In this document: in pieces, positions 48,672-57,087 of the stretch
How positions within the stretch are numbered: position 1 is the stretch's first letter
How the letters are laid out: each line of letters begins with the position of its first letter
Program-made: the position numbers and the translations under genes
Assembly (NCBI RefSeq): GCF_002916655.1
Contig: NZ_PPSM01000008.1
Location: 1 to 64,000, forward strand
DNA length: 64,000 nucleotides
Direction of reading: 5' to 3'
From: Novosphingobium sp. HII-3
GTDB lineage: Bacteria; Pseudomonadota; Alphaproteobacteria; Sphingomonadales; Sphingomonadaceae
Notes under the pieces: model-generated
Told to the model about the DNA's origin: nothing
Database searches by the model: none
Seen by the model: the letters and a program-made list of their open reading frames with translations, nothing else

Positions 48672-49340
48672 ATGAACGTCAGCGAAGCTGTCAGCACCCG
48701 CCGGTCGGTTCGGGGCTTCCTCGATAAACCCGTAGACATGGGTCTGCTGCAAGCCTTGCTTCGCAAGGCTTCGGCAGCTCCTTCGGGCGGAAATATTCAA
48801 CCCTGGCACATTCATGTCGTGAGCGGTAATAGGCTCACTGAACTGAAACGCGTCATGACCGCAAAGGTCATTGATCAGCCGGCTGGCGAGGGCAGCGAAT
48901 ACGATATCTACCCTCGTACACTTGATGATCCCTATCGCGCACGTACCTTTCAAATCGGTGAAGCGCTCTACACTTGCCTGGGCATCCCGCGTGAGGACAA
49001 GGCTGCGCGCGCACAATGGTTTGCACGCAACTTCCAGTGTTTTGGCGCACCTGTTGCCCTCTTCTGCTATGTCGACCGCGCTCACGGACCTCCACAGTGG
49101 TCGGACTTGGGAATGTACCTGCAGACGCTCATGCTGCTGCTGCGCGAAGAGGGCCTAGACTCATGCGCGCAAGAGTGTTGGGCGCTCTATCCGCGCACAC
49201 TCGAGACGTTTCTTCAGGTTCCACCGGCGCACATGCTATTTACCGGCATGTCCATCGGTTGGAAGGACGAAGAGGAGCCCGCAAACGGTTTAGTTGCGCA
49301 GCGGGCACCTTTAAGCGAATTCGTTCGGTTTCACCAATGA
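48672..49340 (+). CDS. Nitroreductase-family flavoprotein
   Basis: A 222-residue FMN oxidoreductase: STRRSVRGFLDKPV at the N-terminus binds the FMN phosphate, then APSGGNIQPWHIHVVSG, and DLGMYLQTLMLLLREEGLDS with a dimer helix. AAGGGAGCGGG precedes ATG 48672. The true substrate is unlikely to be a nitro compound. In this operon (ACAD, nitroreductase, EthD) it could reduce or oxidise a ring or enoyl intermediate. Its stop overlaps the EthD start by 4 bases. Confidence 0.9.
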   Translation: MNVSEAVSTRRSVRGFLDKPVDMGLLQALLRKASAAPSGGNIQPWHIHVVSGNRLTELKRVMTAKVIDQPAGEGSEYDIYPRTLDDPYRARTFQIGEALYTCLGIPREDKAARAQWFARNFQCFGAPVALFCYVDRAHGPPQWSDLGMYLQTLMLLLREEGLDSCAQECWALYPRTLETFLQVPPAHMLFTGMSIGWKDEEEPANGLVAQRAPLSEFVRFHQ

Positions 49341-49708
49341 TCAAGATCATCTTCTGCCTGCGCCGGCGTCCGAGCCTCAGCTTTACGGAATTTCAAAGCT
49401 ACTGGCGAGATCGGCATGCTCCGCTCGTAGCGCAGCGCGCGCCGATACTTGGCATCCGACGTTATGTGCAGAATTCGATGTTCGAGAACACCGCGCTTCA
49501 GCCCGCTATCGCGGCTCGTAAAGGGGAGGTACCACCTTACGACGGCGTCGCTGAGCTGTGGTTCGACAGTGTCGAAGCTATCCAGGCCGTGGGCAACACG
49601 CCCGAGGGACGAAAGGCCGGGCGGGAGCTTCTAGAGGACGAGCGGCGCTTCATCGATCTCCCGCGCTCTCAGCTCTTCTATTACCAGGAAAACGCAGTCC
49701 TCAGCTGA
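49337..49708 (+). CDS. EthD-domain protein
   Basis: A 123-residue ferredoxin-like protein: MIKIIFCLRRRPSLSFTEFQ and YWRDRHAPLVAQRAPILGIR at the N-terminus, YDGVAELWFDSVEAIQAV in the middle. The EthD family occurs beside many catabolic oxidoreductases, often with unknown or isomerase/decarboxylase-like roles. ATG 49337 overlaps the nitroreductase stop (ATGA). The conserved His in DRHAPLV is present. Function here is unassigned; a small-molecule isomerisation step or a helper role is possible. Confidence 0.88.
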   Translation: MIKIIFCLRRRPSLSFTEFQSYWRDRHAPLVAQRAPILGIRRYVQNSMFENTALQPAIAARKGEVPPYDGVAELWFDSVEAIQAVGNTPEGRKAGRELLEDERRFIDLPRSQLFYYQENAVLS

Positions 49709-49717
49709 GCACGATTG

Positions 49718-49736
49718 TTAGTTGCTTGATTAAATA
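49718..49736 (+). promoter_or_regulatory. Putative operator, copy 9 of the 19-bp motif
   Basis: TTAGTTGCTTGATTAAATA lies 9 bases after the EthD stop and 50 bases before the thiolase ATG at 49787. It sits between two same-strand genes, so it marks a new promoter. Confidence 0.7.
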
Positions 49737-49786
49737 ATGCCGCGTACATGATCTCTGACACATTTGCATGTTCCAGGAGATCATTG

Positions 49787-51040
49787 ATGGGCGAGGCGTA
49801 TATCATTGACGCGGTGCGCACACCGCGCGGCATTGGCAAGGTCGGCAAGGGAGCCCTTGCTGACATGCACCCGCAACATCTTGCGGCCACCGTTCTCAAG
49901 GCGTTAGCTGAGCGGAACAATCTCAACACAGCGGATGTCGACGATATCATCTGGTCCACCTCGGCGCAGAAAGGCCCACAGGGCGGCGATCTAGCTCGCA
50001 TGGCGGCGCTTGATGCAGGTTACGACACTAAGGCTAGCGGTGTGACGCTGGATCGCTTTTGCGGCGGCGGTATCACCAGCGTCAGCCTCGCCGCAGGCCA
50101 AATAATGAGCGGCCAGGAAGATCTGGTCATAGCTGGCGGTACTGAGATGATGTCGCTGACGGCCCAGATGGCACGAGACGAGACCGCGGCCGGACTGCCC
50201 CAGCTCGGCATGGGATCGGGCAACATGCGACTGCAGGCCGCGCATCCGCAGTCACACCAGGGCATCTGCGGCGACGCGATTGCCAGCATGGAAGGCATCA
50301 CTCGCGAAGCGCTCGATGCGCTGGCGCTCGAGAGTCAGAAGCGCGCCGCTCGCGCAATCGAAGAAGGTCGATTCGACCGCAGTGTGGTACCGGTTTACAA
50401 GGAGGACGGCACCCTGGCGCTTGACCGCGAGGAATTCCCCCGACCAAACACCACTGCTGACGATCTCGCAGCACTGGAGCCTTCGTTCGCCAAACTGGCC
50501 GACGTGCCGCTCGATAATGAGGGGACCACCTTCCGCAAGCTGATCAACCAAAAGTTTCCCGACCTCCAGATCGAGCACTTTCATCATGCCGGAAACTCGA
50601 GCGGCGTGGTGGACGGCGCTGCCGCAATCCTGCTCGCCTCTCCGAGCTATGCGGAGAAGCATGGGCTGAAGCCGCGCGCCCGCATTGTCGCCACGGCAAA
50701 TGTGGGAGACTGCCCCACCCTGATGCTCAACGCACCAGTGCCCGCTGCTCGCAAGGTTTTGGAAAAGGCAGGCCTCACCATCGACGATATCGATCTCTGG
50801 GAGATCAACGAGGCGTTTGCAGTGGTCGCGGAGAAGTTCATTCGTGATTTGGATCTCGACCGCGAGAAGGTGAACGTCAATGGCGGCTCTATGGCGCTAG
50901 GCCATCCAATCGGCGCAACCGGCTCGATCCTCATCGGGACCGTGCTCGACGAGCTGGAACGCCGCAACCTGAAGCGTGGACTCGTGACCATGTGTGCCGC
51001 TGGCGGCATGGCGCCTGCTATCATCATCGAACGCATCTAG
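49787..51040 (+). CDS. Thiolase (acetyl-CoA acyltransferase)
   Basis: This 417-residue thiolase has the nucleophile Cys in LDRFCGGGITSVSLAAG near residue 92, the catalytic His in ALGHPIGATGSILIG and the second Cys in VTMCAAGGMAPAIII. IWEINEAFAV-type sequence (LWEINEAFAVVAEKF) is present. It should cleave a 3-ketoacyl-CoA at the end of a beta-oxidation turn. AGGAG precedes ATG 49787; the frame extends to 49748 but crosses toward the operator. It heads a short plus-strand unit with DUF3237 and SDR genes. Confidence 0.94.
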   Translation: MGEAYIIDAVRTPRGIGKVGKGALADMHPQHLAATVLKALAERNNLNTADVDDIIWSTSAQKGPQGGDLARMAALDAGYDTKASGVTLDRFCGGGITSVSLAAGQIMSGQEDLVIAGGTEMMSLTAQMARDETAAGLPQLGMGSGNMRLQAAHPQSHQGICGDAIASMEGITREALDALALESQKRAARAIEEGRFDRSVVPVYKEDGTLALDREEFPRPNTTADDLAALEPSFAKLADVPLDNEGTTFRKLINQKFPDLQIEHFHHAGNSSGVVDGAAAILLASPSYAEKHGLKPRARIVATANVGDCPTLMLNAPVPAARKVLEKAGLTIDDIDLWEINEAFAVVAEKFIRDLDLDREKVNVNGGSMALGHPIGATGSILIGTVLDELERRNLKRGLVTMCAAGGMAPAIIIERI

Positions 51041-51054
51041 AACGCGTCTCATGG

Positions 51055-51084
51055 GCGGCCGGACGTGCGATGTCGCCCGGCCGC
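51055..51084 (+). terminator. GC-rich hairpin between thiolase and DUF3237 genes
   Basis: GCGGCCGG and CCGGCCGC form an 8-bp perfect stem with a 14-base loop, 15 bases after the thiolase stop. There is no T-tract, so it may attenuate or stabilise the transcript rather than end it. Confidence 0.4.
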
Positions 51085-51119
51085 TCGCGATACAGGCGCC
51101 ATTGGGGAGGGACAGAACA

Positions 51120-51626
51120 ATGCGGCTCGAGCCGTTGCTGCGCGTGAGCATCAACCTGGGCAAGCGCTATCCAATCGGCTTAATCCCGAAGGGTCGGCGT
51201 AATGTATGGGCTCTCGCCGGCGGCACCGTGGAAGGACCGCGCATACGTGGCACGGTGGCTCCGGTCGGCGGCGAATTCGAGTTGATTGACGCCGAGGGCA
51301 TCTACCACATCGACGTGCGCCTCGTCCTTGTCACTGAAGATGGCGCAAATATCTTCGTGCAGTACTTTGGTGTGGCAAACACCGATGCGGCTGCCAAGGA
51401 GCGATACAAGCGAGGTGAGATCGTCGACTTCGGCGACACCTACTTCGTCACGCAGCCACGCTTCGAAACGAGCCATCCCCGATATGCCTGGCTCAACCAC
51501 GTCATGGCGATCACGGAAGGCCGGGGCACAACGGACGGCGTCGAATATTTGATGTATCACTGCATCCCAGACAAGTCCGTCGGGCTGGCGAATGCCGACG
51601 CGCTGTTTGCCTACCAAGCAGAATAA
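51120..51626 (+). CDS. DUF3237-family protein
   Basis: A 168-residue predicted beta-barrel protein: IGLIPKGRRNVWALAGGTVE, GPRIRGTVAPVGGEFELIDA, and TSHPRYAWLNHVMAITEGRG near the end. I recognise the DUF3237 pattern. No catalytic function is assigned to the family, but related small barrels occur in catabolic clusters. GGGGAGG precedes ATG 51120. It lies between a thiolase and an SDR gene (11-base gap to the latter), so an enzymatic or carrier role in the same branch is likely. Function unknown. Confidence 0.82.
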   Translation: MRLEPLLRVSINLGKRYPIGLIPKGRRNVWALAGGTVEGPRIRGTVAPVGGEFELIDAEGIYHIDVRLVLVTEDGANIFVQYFGVANTDAAAKERYKRGEIVDFGDTYFVTQPRFETSHPRYAWLNHVMAITEGRGTTDGVEYLMYHCIPDKSVGLANADALFAYQAE

Positions 51627-51637
51627 GGAGCTGGCGC

Positions 51638-52414
51638 TTGCCGAACATGTTCGATTTAACGGGCAAGGTGGCACTGGTCACCGGGGGAAACCGCGGCATC
51701 GGCTTCGCGATGGCAGAAGCACTTGCCGCACATGGAGCTGACATCGCAATTTGGGGCAGCAACGCCGATCGTAACGCGCAGGCGCTGGAGAAACTTTCTG
51801 AATTCCCAGTTCGCGTCAGCGCTCGAACCGTGAACGTCGCGAATGAGGCGGAGGTCGTCGCCGGGATGAATACCTTAAGCGACGAGTTCGGTCGGGTTGA
51901 CACAATCATTGCCAACGCTGGGGTCGGCGGCAAGCTGGAGCGGTTCACCGAGTCCACAACCGAGAACATGCGCGATATACTCGGCGTCAACCTGGATGGC
52001 GTCTACTGGACGCTGCGAGAAGGCTGCCGCTTGATGGTGGAGCGGGCGAAGGCAGGTGAACCTGGCGGTTCTCTGATCGGAGTGGCTTCGCTCGGCGCGG
52101 TCTTCGGAATGGCACGCGCAGAGATTTACTCCGCGAGCAAGGCGGCAATTGCCGCGCTGATGCGCTCGCTTGCTGTCGAGCATGGACCGCACGGCATTCG
52201 GGCGAACACTGTGGCGCCGGGCTTCATCGCCACCGACATGAACCCCCACCTTGATACGGACATGCCGACCACGCGAATCCTGCCGCGCATTCCCCTCAAG
52301 CGTTGGGGTAAAGGCACAGACTTTGGCGGGATTGCCGTGTACCTGGCGTCAGATGCGAGTGCCTATCACACCGGCGGCTTCTTTTTGATTGATGGCGGCT
52401 TCGCCGTCCGATAG
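51638..52414 (+). CDS. Short-chain dehydrogenase/reductase
   Basis: A 258-residue classical SDR: VALVTGGNRGIGFAMAEALA, IIANAGVGG, GVASLGAVFGMARAEIYSAS with the catalytic Ser/Tyr and Lys in SKAA, VAPGFIATDMNPHL and GGFFLIDGGFAVR at the end. TTG 51638 with GGAG five bases upstream is the probable start; an ATG at 51647 is 14 bases from that site. It probably oxidises a hydroxyl group of an intermediate and closes the plus-strand unit before a convergent terminator. Confidence 0.9.
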   Translation: MPNMFDLTGKVALVTGGNRGIGFAMAEALAAHGADIAIWGSNADRNAQALEKLSEFPVRVSARTVNVANEAEVVAGMNTLSDEFGRVDTIIANAGVGGKLERFTESTTENMRDILGVNLDGVYWTLREGCRLMVERAKAGEPGGSLIGVASLGAVFGMARAEIYSASKAAIAALMRSLAVEHGPHGIRANTVAPGFIATDMNPHLDTDMPTTRILPRIPLKRWGKGTDFGGIAVYLASDASAYHTGGFFLIDGGFAVR

Positions 52415-52426
52415 CATAGAAACACA

Positions 52427-52451
52427 CGGTCAACCTATTCTATTTTGACCG
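52427..52451. terminator. Bidirectional terminator between convergent SDR genes
   Basis: CGGTCAA, an 11-base AT-rich loop, then TTGACCG form a 7-bp stem in the 39-base gap between the plus-strand SDR stop (52414) and the minus-strand SDR stop (52454). The position suggests a shared terminator. Confidence 0.5.
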
Positions 52452-52453
52452 GG

Positions 52454-53227
52454 CTATAGCGTCTGTCCGTCATCGATAGTGAAAGCGCTCCCGGTCACGA
52501 AACGGCTCGCATCGGAACTGAGGAACAGCAGCATAGCATCGAGGGAATCCTCACCCATTAGCCGCCGCCGCGGCCATTTCTGGATCTGGCGCTTGCCGCC
52601 TTCACTTGCGAACCAATCGATATTGATGTCGGTAGGGATGTAGCCGGGCAGCACCATATTGACATTAATGCCGCGATTTGCCCAATCGCGCGCCAGTACC
52701 CGGCCGAGTTGCAGGGCGGCCGCCTTCGATGCGCTATACGGACCCGTCCCAGGCGAGATCGACTGGGCGGTGACGGAAGAGATAATCACCATTCTTCCGT
52801 TCTGTCGATCTGTAGAGCCCGCCGCGATCAGTCGTCGTGCCCCTTCTCGCAAGGTAAGAAAGAGCCCGCGCACATTTACGGATAAAATCGCATCAAGCGA
52901 CGACGCCTCCACGTCGAGCGCTAGACCTTCGATGTTGGTACCAGCGTTGCCGATGATAGTGTCTACGGTTCCAAATGTCGCCTCCGCCGCATCATAAGCA
53001 GCGCGCGTTGAGTCCTCGTCGGCGACATCCATCTGTACCGCGATTGCTTGGCCTCCTTCCTGCCGGATTTCCTCCGTCAAGCTTTCAAGCAGCGTGGTTC
53101 GACGAGCGGCCAGCACCACGTTGGCACCGTTCGCCGCAAGGATACGCCCGAAACGTGCGCCAAGCCCCGATGAGGCCCCGGTGACAAGCGCGGTACGGCC
53201 GCTTAGATCGAAACTGAAACCCGACAT
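52454..53227 (-). CDS. Short-chain dehydrogenase/reductase
   Basis: A 257-residue classical SDR: TALVTGASSGLGARFGRILA, IIGNAGTNIEGLA, ISSVTAQSISPGTGPYSASK carrying Ser, Tyr and Lys, and VLPGYIPTDINIDWF. It resembles the 8795-9568 SDR in its VALVTGATSGLGERFARVLA start. It is the last gene of the minus-strand operon quinone oxidoreductase, crotonase, crotonase, SDR, with a 33-base gap to the crotonase. Likely a hydroxyacyl-CoA dehydrogenase. Confidence 0.9.
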   Translation of the reverse strand: MSGFSFDLSGRTALVTGASSGLGARFGRILAANGANVVLAARRTTLLESLTEEIRQEGGQAIAVQMDVADEDSTRAAYDAAEATFGTVDTIIGNAGTNIEGLALDVEASSLDAILSVNVRGLFLTLREGARRLIAAGSTDRQNGRMVIISSVTAQSISPGTGPYSASKAAALQLGRVLARDWANRGINVNMVLPGYIPTDINIDWFASEGGKRQIQKWPRRRLMGEDSLDAMLLFLSSDASRFVTGSAFTIDDGQTL

Positions 53228-53260
53228 CCACTCTTCCTCTGGTTTACATTCGAGCAGAGC

Positions 53261-54049
53261 TTAGGCGCCGGTGAAGCGCGCTTGCCGCTTTTCGATGAAC
53301 GCCGCCACACCTTCCTGATGATCGCCCGTGCGACCAGCTTCGCGCTGCAGGCGTCGCTCGGTTGCCAGCGCCTGCTGCCAATCCTGCTCTGCTGCCGCCC
53401 AACCTGCCTTGCGGATCAATCCCAGTGAACGCGTCGGACCCGCGGCCAAGGCAGCAGCGAGATCCAGTGCCGCCTGATCGAGGTCCTGATCGCGCGTCAC
53501 TCGGTTGATCAAGCCCCATTCCAGCGCCTTTTCTGCCGGCAGACGCTCGCCCAGCAGCATAACCTCCATCGCACGAACGCGCCCAATTGCCCGCGTCAGT
53601 AGCCAGCTCGAACCGCCATCGGGCACCAAGCCGATGCGCGCAAATGCCTGAAGAAAATAGGCGTTTTCGCTGGCGATGATCATGTCTGCGCTAAGCGCAA
53701 AGGAGCAGCCAACTCCAGCAGCAGCGCCCCGCACGGCCGTTACGAATGGGATTGGCAATTGGCTGAGCTTCACCATTAGCGGGTTGACGCTCGTCTCCAA
53801 CGCAGCGCCGGCGTCCGGCAACCCATCCTCAGCAACTGTGCCAAGATCGCCTGACAGATTCGCGCCGGCACAAAAAGCACGTCCAACGCTGGTCAGCAGC
53901 AGCGCCCGCGCAGTATTGCCGACAGTGTCGAGCACATGGTGAAGCTCTTCGACCATCTGCATGTCGACTGCGTTGAGGACTTCGGGTGCGTTAAGACGCA
54001 CTATGGCGACATCACCGGCCTTCTCGAATTGAATCTTGCTGTATTCCAT
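53261..54049 (-). CDS. Crotonase-family isomerase, PaaG-like
   Basis: A 262-residue crotonase: LNAPEVLNAVDMQMVEELHH, GRAFCAGANLSGDLGT, RGAAAGVGCSFALSADMIIA without the first Glu, and ARIGLVPDGGSSWLLTRAIG with Asp in VPDGGSSW. The VPDGGSSW motif and lack of both hydratase Glu residues match PaaG-type enoyl-CoA isomerases acting on cyclic or double-bond-shifted substrates. It lies 30 bases after the next crotonase gene upstream. Confidence 0.88.
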   Translation of the reverse strand: MEYSKIQFEKAGDVAIVRLNAPEVLNAVDMQMVEELHHVLDTVGNTARALLLTSVGRAFCAGANLSGDLGTVAEDGLPDAGAALETSVNPLMVKLSQLPIPFVTAVRGAAAGVGCSFALSADMIIASENAYFLQAFARIGLVPDGGSSWLLTRAIGRVRAMEVMLLGERLPAEKALEWGLINRVTRDQDLDQAALDLAAALAAGPTRSLGLIRKAGWAAAEQDWQQALATERRLQREAGRTGDHQEGVAAFIEKRQARFTGA

Positions 54050-54079
54050 GGCTGGCTCCTGAAGATAGTTGCTCTGCCG

Positions 54080-54871
54080 TCAATCGGCGAAAACGGGGAC
54101 GCGTCCCTGTTGTGAGGACAAGACAGCTTCGATCTGGTTCGGGCGCGACATCAGCGCGGCTTGCTCAACCGATTCTGCCATCAGCACCCGCTGCTTGATC
54201 TCGCTATCGTCTATAGCGAGCACGCGTTTGGCCGCGCGGATTGCATCGGGACTTTTGTTGGCGATTTCGCGCGCAACGAGAAGCGCCTCGGCCCGGGGAT
54301 CGCCACACACGCGCGTGGCAAGGCCGAGCGTGAGCGCCTCTTCGCCAGCGATCGTGCGTCCGCTATAAGTTAGGTCGGCCAGCACGTCGGGCCGCAGCAT
54401 GTCGCGCAACAGCCACAGCCCACCCATATCGGGGATGAGCCCCCATTTGATCTCCATGATCGACAGTTTCACAGTGGGCTGAACGAAGCGCATGTCCGCG
54501 CCCAGCATCAGTTGAAAGCCGCCGCCGAACGCCACGCCATGTACCGCAGCGATCACTGGAACGGGCATCTCCCGCCATTGCAGGACGGCATGCTGCGCAG
54601 CGTTGGCTGCGCCATGCGTCCGCGGCACGAGGTCCATGTGCGCCTCACCCTTCGCCATCTCTGAAAAGTTCTGCAAGTCCAGTCCGGCGCAAAATGCACG
54701 TCCGTCCCCGGACAACACGATCGCACGTACGTCCTTGCGCGCCCGCAGGTCTTCACCCGTCTTGACAAGCGCGTCGAACATCGCAGGATCAAGCGCGTTC
54801 ATCTTGTCAGTACGGACCAGCCGCACATGCGCCACATGGTCGGCAACATCAACAACGACCCGATCATTCAT
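54080..54871 (-). CDS. Crotonase-family protein, non-canonical active site
   Basis: A 263-residue crotonase: VRTDKMNALDPAMFDALVKT, GRAFCAGLDLQNFSEMAKGE, VHGVAFGGGFQLMLGADMRF where Gln stands for the first catalytic Glu, and EIKWGLIPDMGGLWLLRDML with Asp instead of the second. This pattern matches the uncharacterised EchA-type proteins and not a simple hydratase. It is the second gene of the four-gene minus-strand operon, 39 bases after the quinone oxidoreductase. Confidence 0.87.
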   Translation of the reverse strand: MNDRVVVDVADHVAHVRLVRTDKMNALDPAMFDALVKTGEDLRARKDVRAIVLSGDGRAFCAGLDLQNFSEMAKGEAHMDLVPRTHGAANAAQHAVLQWREMPVPVIAAVHGVAFGGGFQLMLGADMRFVQPTVKLSIMEIKWGLIPDMGGLWLLRDMLRPDVLADLTYSGRTIAGEEALTLGLATRVCGDPRAEALLVAREIANKSPDAIRAAKRVLAIDDSEIKQRVLMAESVEQAALMSRPNQIEAVLSSQQGRVPVFAD

Positions 54872-54910
54872 CGGCCAACACTCCCAAGATTGCAGACACG
54901 GAGCCGCCGC

Positions 54911-55903
54911 CTAAAGCGTGACGACCACCTTACCGATCACGCTTCGCGTCTGCAGGCGAGCGATCGCTTCGCCGCCGCGCTCAAGAGGGAAACGCTCGGA
55001 AACCAGCGGCTTTATTCTTCCGGCTTCGTAAAGACTTATAAGTTCAGCGACGTTCGCCTCGTGCTGCGCCGACGCATGATTGATGAACGCGCCCCAAAAC
55101 ACGCCCACAATCGAGCACCCTTTTAGGAGCGGCAAATTCAGCGGCAACCGTGGTATGCCAGCGGGAAAACCCACGACGAGATAGCGCCCGTCCCAAGCCA
55201 TACTTCGGAGCGCCGGCTCGGCATAGTCGCCGCCCACGCCGTCATATACGATGTTGACGCCGTCGGGGGCGATTTTCCTAATCTCAGCGGTAAACGCCTT
55301 GGCTTCTGCACTGTCGAGCGGCCCTGAGGGATAGATGATCGTCGCGTCAGCGCCGCGCTCACGCGCAACTTCGGCCTTCTCGGCAGTGGAAACAGCTGCG
55401 ATCACTTGAGCCTTATAGGCTTTGCCCAGCTCAACAGCGGCGAGCCCCACCCCACCTGCAGCACCGAGCACCAACAGTCTATCGCCGCTCTGAATACGGC
55501 CACGATCCTTCAGCGCATGCTGTGAAGTTCCGTAGGTCATCAGAAAAGCAGCTGCTTCATCGGCCGGCATGCTGTCGGGTATGGCGAAGCACCGGTCTGC
55601 CGGGAGTACGACCTTGTCAGCGAGCCCTCCCCAGCCTGAACCTCCGAGTACACGCTGACCTACCCTGAAGCGATCAACGCCCTCACCTACGGCATCGATC
55701 CGACCCGCGAATTCCGCCCCGGGTGCAAAAGGCCGCTGAGGTCGAAACTGATAAAGATCCTGGATGATCAACACATCCGGATAGTTGATACCTACTGCCT
55801 CCACCTCCACACGGACCTCTCCCGGCCCTGGAATTGGCTCCGGCACATCTCTGAGTTGAAGAGTCGTGTGATCGCCTGATTGGGGACTCAGCAGCGCCCG
55901 CAT
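54911..55903 (-). CDS. NADPH:quinone oxidoreductase-like MDR enzyme
   Basis: This 330-residue MDR enzyme has FAPGAEFAGRIDAVGEGVDR, GTSQHALKDRGRIQSGDRLL, the cofactor loop VLGAAGGVGLAAVELGKAYK and NIVYDGVGGDYAEPALRSM. It is paralogous to the 36374-37372 product and likely reduces an enone or enoyl-CoA. It heads the four-gene operon, 31 bases downstream of the operator-like motif at 55935. Confidence 0.9.
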   Translation of the reverse strand: MRALLSPQSGDHTTLQLRDVPEPIPGPGEVRVEVEAVGINYPDVLIIQDLYQFRPQRPFAPGAEFAGRIDAVGEGVDRFRVGQRVLGGSGWGGLADKVVLPADRCFAIPDSMPADEAAAFLMTYGTSQHALKDRGRIQSGDRLLVLGAAGGVGLAAVELGKAYKAQVIAAVSTAEKAEVARERGADATIIYPSGPLDSAEAKAFTAEIRKIAPDGVNIVYDGVGGDYAEPALRSMAWDGRYLVVGFPAGIPRLPLNLPLLKGCSIVGVFWGAFINHASAQHEANVAELISLYEAGRIKPLVSERFPLERGGEAIARLQTRSVIGKVVVTL

Positions 55904-55934
55904 CGTATTCCCGCTCCGCCGCCTCTATCAACCG

Positions 55935-55953
55935 TTTATTGACCGGCTAATAA
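55935..55953 (+). promoter_or_regulatory. Putative operator, copy 10 of the 19-bp motif
   Basis: TTTATTGACCGGCTAATAA sits 32 bases upstream of the quinone-oxidoreductase start (55903) on the minus strand. It is followed by a short GA-repeat (55957-55970) before the next gene. Confidence 0.5.
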
Positions 55954-55999
55954 GATTGTAGAGAGAGAGAGTCAATGATCGTTATGGAGCGAATTAAGT

Positions 56000-56016
56000 C
56001 GCTTGAGCTTCAAGCG
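56000..56016 (-). terminator. Short hairpin at the saccharopine-dehydrogenase-like stop
   Basis: CGCTTGA and TCAAGCG are perfect 7-bp arms around GCT, overlapping the stop codon of the minus-strand gene. Position fits a terminator, but the loop is only 3 bases and no T-tract is clear. Confidence 0.35.
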
Positions 56017-57047
56017 CGAGATCGCGCGGGGCGGCTTTGGCCGTCGAGGTCCGTGATGCGCCCGCCCAGCTCGGTTGCAAGGCTTACGCCGTAAGCTGAA
56101 GCCGGCGACTGGAACCCAGAAGTGTATCGGCCTTGAGCGATTCGTTCGGCTATCTCGATGCTGGCCGCTGCGGTGAATTCATAACCCGAGCCCGTTTCGA
56201 TCACTGAGCGCACGATCCGTCCATCCGCTGCCTTGGCTTCCGCAAGCGCAAGCGCCCGCCAACGCGCGTTCTGCTCTTTGGTTGGGCCTTCCGGAAATGC
56301 TTCCAAACCTCCCTCCAGCATCCTTGAAGCCGGACTTTTCGGCCCGTAGACCGCGATATTAGGAATGCCGGTCGACTTGAAGGCGGTGACGACATCGCCC
56401 ATCGGCAAGAGCTCGCAGGTGAAGCTCCGAAGTCCAAAATTTAGCTCGACCAGCGGCGGCGAATAATCCAAGTCGACCAGTACGCCGCCGCGGCGAACGA
56501 TCTTTCTGTTCCCGATCAAACTTCCGGTCCGCAGGGTCCCGCGCGAGGGCACACCGTGGATGTGTGCCAACCCGATCCGCAGCCACTCCGCTCCGGTGGC
56601 GCGAAGCGCCACATGCAAGGCGATGCAGTCGCTTGGCACAACGTCCCAGCCGGCACCCGGCATCAGCATGACCCCGGCGTCGCGTGCTTCCGCGTCGAGC
56701 GAGTACGCGAGCTCGAAGACGCCCACCTCTCCGGTTATGTCGATGTAATGGGCGGAGTTGTCTAGACATGCGCGAATGACCTGCCGAGCCGTCGCCGCGA
56801 AGGGTCCGGCTGCGTTGATGACGCAGTCCGCTGCAGCCACGGCGGCGCCGAGTGCGATGCGGTCGTCGGCATCCAAAACAAGACCGTCCACCCCGAGTTC
56901 GGTCGAAAGCGCCACGACCTTGCTCGCGTCCCGACCGCCCACGGAAAAGTTCAGGCCCCGCTTTGCGGCGCGACGGGCTATCATGCGGCCGGTATACCCG
57001 GTTGCTCCATAGATCAGGATTTTCGCCAGGGTTCGTTCCTCTCGCAA
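56010..57047 (-). CDS. Saccharopine-dehydrogenase-like NAD(P)-binding protein
   Basis: A 345-residue Rossmann protein with ILIYGATGYTGRMIARRAAK at the N-terminus, CVINAAGPFAATARQVIRAC and HYIDITGEVGVFELAYSLDA. This is the saccharopine-dehydrogenase fold family that includes trans-acting enoyl reductases of mycobacteria. No ATG or GTG lies at a sensible site. TTG 57047 is taken; CTG 57029 (LAKILIYG) preceded by GAGAGGAACG is an alternative, and the longer frame to 57179 overlaps the ACAD. It follows the ACAD after 40 bases and may reduce an enoyl or ketone group. Confidence 0.82.
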   Translation of the reverse strand: MREERTLAKILIYGATGYTGRMIARRAAKRGLNFSVGGRDASKVVALSTELGVDGLVLDADDRIALGAAVAAADCVINAAGPFAATARQVIRACLDNSAHYIDITGEVGVFELAYSLDAEARDAGVMLMPGAGWDVVPSDCIALHVALRATGAEWLRIGLAHIHGVPSRGTLRTGSLIGNRKIVRRGGVLVDLDYSPPLVELNFGLRSFTCELLPMGDVVTAFKSTGIPNIAVYGPKSPASRMLEGGLEAFPEGPTKEQNARWRALALAEAKAADGRIVRSVIETGSGYEFTAAASIEIAERIAQGRYTSGFQSPASAYGVSLATELGGRITDLDGQSRPARSRA

Positions 57048-57087
57048 GCCTCGCCCGCTTGGCCGAGGCCAGCGGCACGTGCCGTTC

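Noticed and set aside
55957-55970. Short GA dinucleotide repeat near the operator at 55935
   Set aside because: Only about seven units, no flanking structure; probably a chance simple repeat in a promoter.
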